From NCBI RefSeq assembly GCF_031834615.1, contig NZ_CP115543.1, positions 1,623,001-1,687,000 on the forward strand: 64,000 nucleotides of DNA, given 5' to 3'. This document shows, piece by piece, positions 62,361 to 64,000 of this stretch. Below the pieces are notes generated by a model. It was given only the letters and a program-made list of their open reading frames with translations, was not told the origin of the DNA and did not search any database. Within the stretch, counting starts at the first letter, position 1. Every line of letters begins with the position of its first letter. The translations under genes and the position numbers were made by a program. The DNA comes from Stenotrophomonas aracearum. Lineage in GTDB: Bacteria > Pseudomonadota > Gammaproteobacteria > Xanthomonadales > Xanthomonadaceae.

Positions 62361-63392
62361 TTGAAGAAGTCCGATTTCCATTACGACCTGCCCGCCGAAC
62401 TGATCGCCCAGGCGCCGCTCGCCGAGCGCTCCGCCAGCCGCCTGATGGTGGTGCCGCCGACCCCGGCAGCCTTCGACCACCGCCAGGTGCGCGACCTGCC
62501 GGACCTGCTGCAGCCCGGCGACCTGCTGGTGTTCAACGACACCCGGGTCATTCCGGCGCGCCTGTTCGGGCAGAAGGCCAGCGGCGGCCGGGTCGAGATC
62601 CTGATCGAGCGCCTGCTCGGCGGGCAGCAGGCGCGGGCGCAGGTTGGGGCCAGCAAATCGCCCAAGCCGGGCAGCCGGATCGCGCTGGACGCCGGCGGCG
62701 AAGCGGAGGTGCTGGGTCGCGACGGCGAGTTCTACGTGCTGCAGTTCCATGTGCCCGAGTCGCTGGAGCAGTGGCTGCTGCACGCCGGCCGCCTGCCGCT
62801 GCCGCCTTACATCCAGCGCGAGCCGGGGCTGGATGACCGCGAGCGCTACCAGACCGTGTTCGCCCGCGAAGTGGGTGCGGTGGCCGCGCCGACCGCCGGG
62901 CTGCACTTCGACGAAGCCCTGCTCGCGGCCCTGAAGGAAAAGGGCATTGGTTTCGGCCACGTCACCCTGCACGTGGGCGCTGGCACCTTCCAGCCGGTGC
63001 GTGCCGATGACCTGAAAGACCACGTCATGCACCGCGAGTGGCTGAACGTCGGCGCCGAGCTGGTCCAGCAGGTCCGCCAGACCCGTGCGGCCGGCGGGCG
63101 GGTGATCGGCGTGGGCACCACGGTGGTGCGCGCGCTGGAAAGCGCGATGCGCGACGGCGACCTGCTGCCGTATGCCGGCGAAACCCAGATCTTCATCACG
63201 CCCGGCTACCGGATCCGCAGCGTGGACGCCATGGTCACCAACTTCCACCTGCCCGAAAGCACGCTGCTGATGATGATTTCGGCCTTTGCCGGGCAGGAAC
63301 GGGTGTTCGAGGCCTACCGCGCGGCGATCGCCGAAAAATACCGGTTCTTCAGCTATGGCGATGCCATGTTGTTGTTCCCGCAGGGGGATTGA
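62361..63392 (+). CDS. queA: S-adenosylmethionine:tRNA ribosyltransferase-isomerase
   Basis: 343 aa from TTG 62361 (LKKSDFHYDLPAELIAQ), the conserved family start; ATG 62325 would add 12 residues and has GGGAG at a long spacing. Motifs: LVFNDTRVIPARLFG, VGAVAAPTAGLHFDEALL, HVTLHVGAGTFQPVR and TNFHLPESTLLMMISAFAG. It makes epoxyqueuosine in tRNA. It is followed by tgt, the earlier step of the same pathway. Confidence 0.92.
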   Translation: MKKSDFHYDLPAELIAQAPLAERSASRLMVVPPTPAAFDHRQVRDLPDLLQPGDLLVFNDTRVIPARLFGQKASGGRVEILIERLLGGQQARAQVGASKSPKPGSRIALDAGGEAEVLGRDGEFYVLQFHVPESLEQWLLHAGRLPLPPYIQREPGLDDRERYQTVFAREVGAVAAPTAGLHFDEALLAALKEKGIGFGHVTLHVGAGTFQPVRADDLKDHVMHREWLNVGAELVQQVRQTRAAGGRVIGVGTTVVRALESAMRDGDLLPYAGETQIFITPGYRIRSVDAMVTNFHLPESTLLMMISAFAGQERVFEAYRAAIAEKYRFFSYGDAMLLFPQGD

Positions 63393-63449
63393 AAGCGGGC
63401 ACGACGGTTTTAGGCGATAATCGAGGATTATTTGCCCCGATTCCGCCCG

Positions 63450-64000
63450 ATGTCCCGACTCCAGTTCCAGCTCCAGACCACCGACGGGCGTGCCCGCCGC
63501 GGCCGCCTGACCTTCCCGCGCGGGACGGTGGAAACCCCGGCGTTCATGCCGGTGGGCACCTATGGCTCGGTCAAGGGCATCCTGCCGGAGCAGATCCGCG
63601 CGCTGGGCGCCGAGATCATCTTGGGCAACACCTTCCATCTGTACCTGCGCCCGGGCCTGGACGTGATCGCCGATCACGGCGGCCTGCACGGCTTCGCGCG
63701 CTGGAACGGGCCGATCCTGACCGATTCCGGCGGTTTCCAGGTGTTTTCGCTGGCCCATCGCCGCAAGATCACCGAGCAGGGCGTGACCTTCGCCTCGCCG
63801 ACCGACGGCGCTCGGGTGTTCCTGGGCCCGGAAGAGAGCATGAAGATCCAGAAGGTGCTCGATTCGGACGTCGTCATGATCTTCGACGAGTGCACCCCGT
63901 ACCCGGCCACCGAACCGGTGGCGCGCACCTCGATGGAGCTCAGCCTGCGCTGGGCCCAGCGGAGCCGTAACGCGCACGACGAACTGGGCAACGACGCGGC
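63450..64000 (+). CDS. tgt: tRNA-guanine transglycosylase (3' end outside window)
   Basis: 183 aa visible from [18 protein letters not shown] (ATG 63450); no stop before the window edge. Motifs: [42 protein letters not shown] (catalytic Asp) and FDECTPYPA. It exchanges guanine-34 for preQ1 in tRNAs with GUN anticodons. Operon with queA (57-base gap). Confidence 0.96.
   Translation, partial: MSRLQFQLQTTDGRARRGRLTFPRGTVETPAFMPVGTYGSVKGILPEQIRALGAEIILGNTFHLYLRPGLDVIADHGGLHGFARWNGPILTDSGGFQVFSLAHRRKITEQGVTFASPTDGARVFLGPEESMKIQKVLDSDVVMIFDECTPYPATEPVARTSMELSLRWAQRSRNAHDELGNDA

Noticed and set aside
1..64000. CRISPR arrays, rRNA and tRNA genes, complete insertion sequences
   Set aside because: No regularly spaced repeats, no rRNA stretches, no transposase. 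The only tRNA-like structure I found is that of tmRNA; a tRNA-gene scan was not possible.

Overview
The window is a GC-rich chromosomal segment of a gammaproteobacterium of the Xanthomonadaceae, most likely Stenotrophomonas (S. maltophilia group or a close relative). Three things point there: the gene order smeRv / smeU1-V-W-U2-X of the SmeVWX efflux system, a scatter of short palindromes that start with GTAG (the SMAG-type repeats known from Stenotrophomonas), and Xanthomonadaceae-like versions of the housekeeping genes (a cysteine-free Fur, hrcA-grpE-dnaK-dnaJ, queA-tgt). The genus is inferred from content; no search was run.

Layout. 1-3.8 kb: end of a ferredoxin gene, gamma-glutamyltransferase, a repeat-filled gap, a metallo-beta-lactamase-fold hydrolase and upp (reverse). 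4.0-9.7 kb: four translationally coupled genes that look like an organic-phosphate scavenging operon (TonB-dependent receptor, phytase-like lipoprotein, secreted metallophosphoesterase, secreted inorganic pyrophosphatase). 9.8-14.6 kb: secreted amidohydrolase, catalase-like protein, DNA photolyase, OmpA-family lipoprotein. 14.7-23.7 kb: SmeRv regulator and the divergent SmeVWX operon, which here is preceded by a small ORF coupled to smeU1. 23.8-25.0 kb: small membrane protein and a secreted endonuclease/exonuclease/phosphatase-family protein. 25.06-32.74 kb: one giant reverse-strand gene (about 2,560 aa) whose C-terminus carries a DSE + CxxC pattern typical of toxin-type nucleic-acid deaminases, with no obvious immunity gene. 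33.0-35.0 kb: serine hydrolase, a small conserved protein, and a secreted Inh-type protease-inhibitor-like protein.

35.1-40.8 kb is a small, lower-GC genomic island inserted at the 3' end of ssrA (tmRNA). It is bounded by 160-bp direct repeats that differ at one base. It carries an unknown protein paired with an HTH-ImmA/IrrE metallopeptidase, two decayed tyrosine recombinases, two orphan genes and a HigB/HigA-type toxin-antitoxin pair. At its far end sits a diverged ssrA copy that has lost the whole tag-coding region. The intact ssrA (tag ANDDNYALAA) lies at 40473-40826, close to its partner smpB.

41-64 kb is conserved core: smpB, ratA-rnfH, bamE, fur, recN, hrcA-grpE-dnaK-dnaJ with recognisable heat-shock promoters, pdxY-tyrA, an ABC exporter, a YigZ-family protein, an ECF sigma factor with a coupled membrane protein, a GAF-GAF-GGDEF-EAL protein, a LOG-family protein, a class III aminotransferase, queA and the start of tgt.

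The best candidates for something new are the giant deaminase-tailed protein, the tag-less ssrA copy with the two-gene ImmA/IrrE cargo in the ssrA island, the coupled phosphate-scavenging operon, and a TonB-box-like motif inside the protein coupled to the ECF sigma factor.
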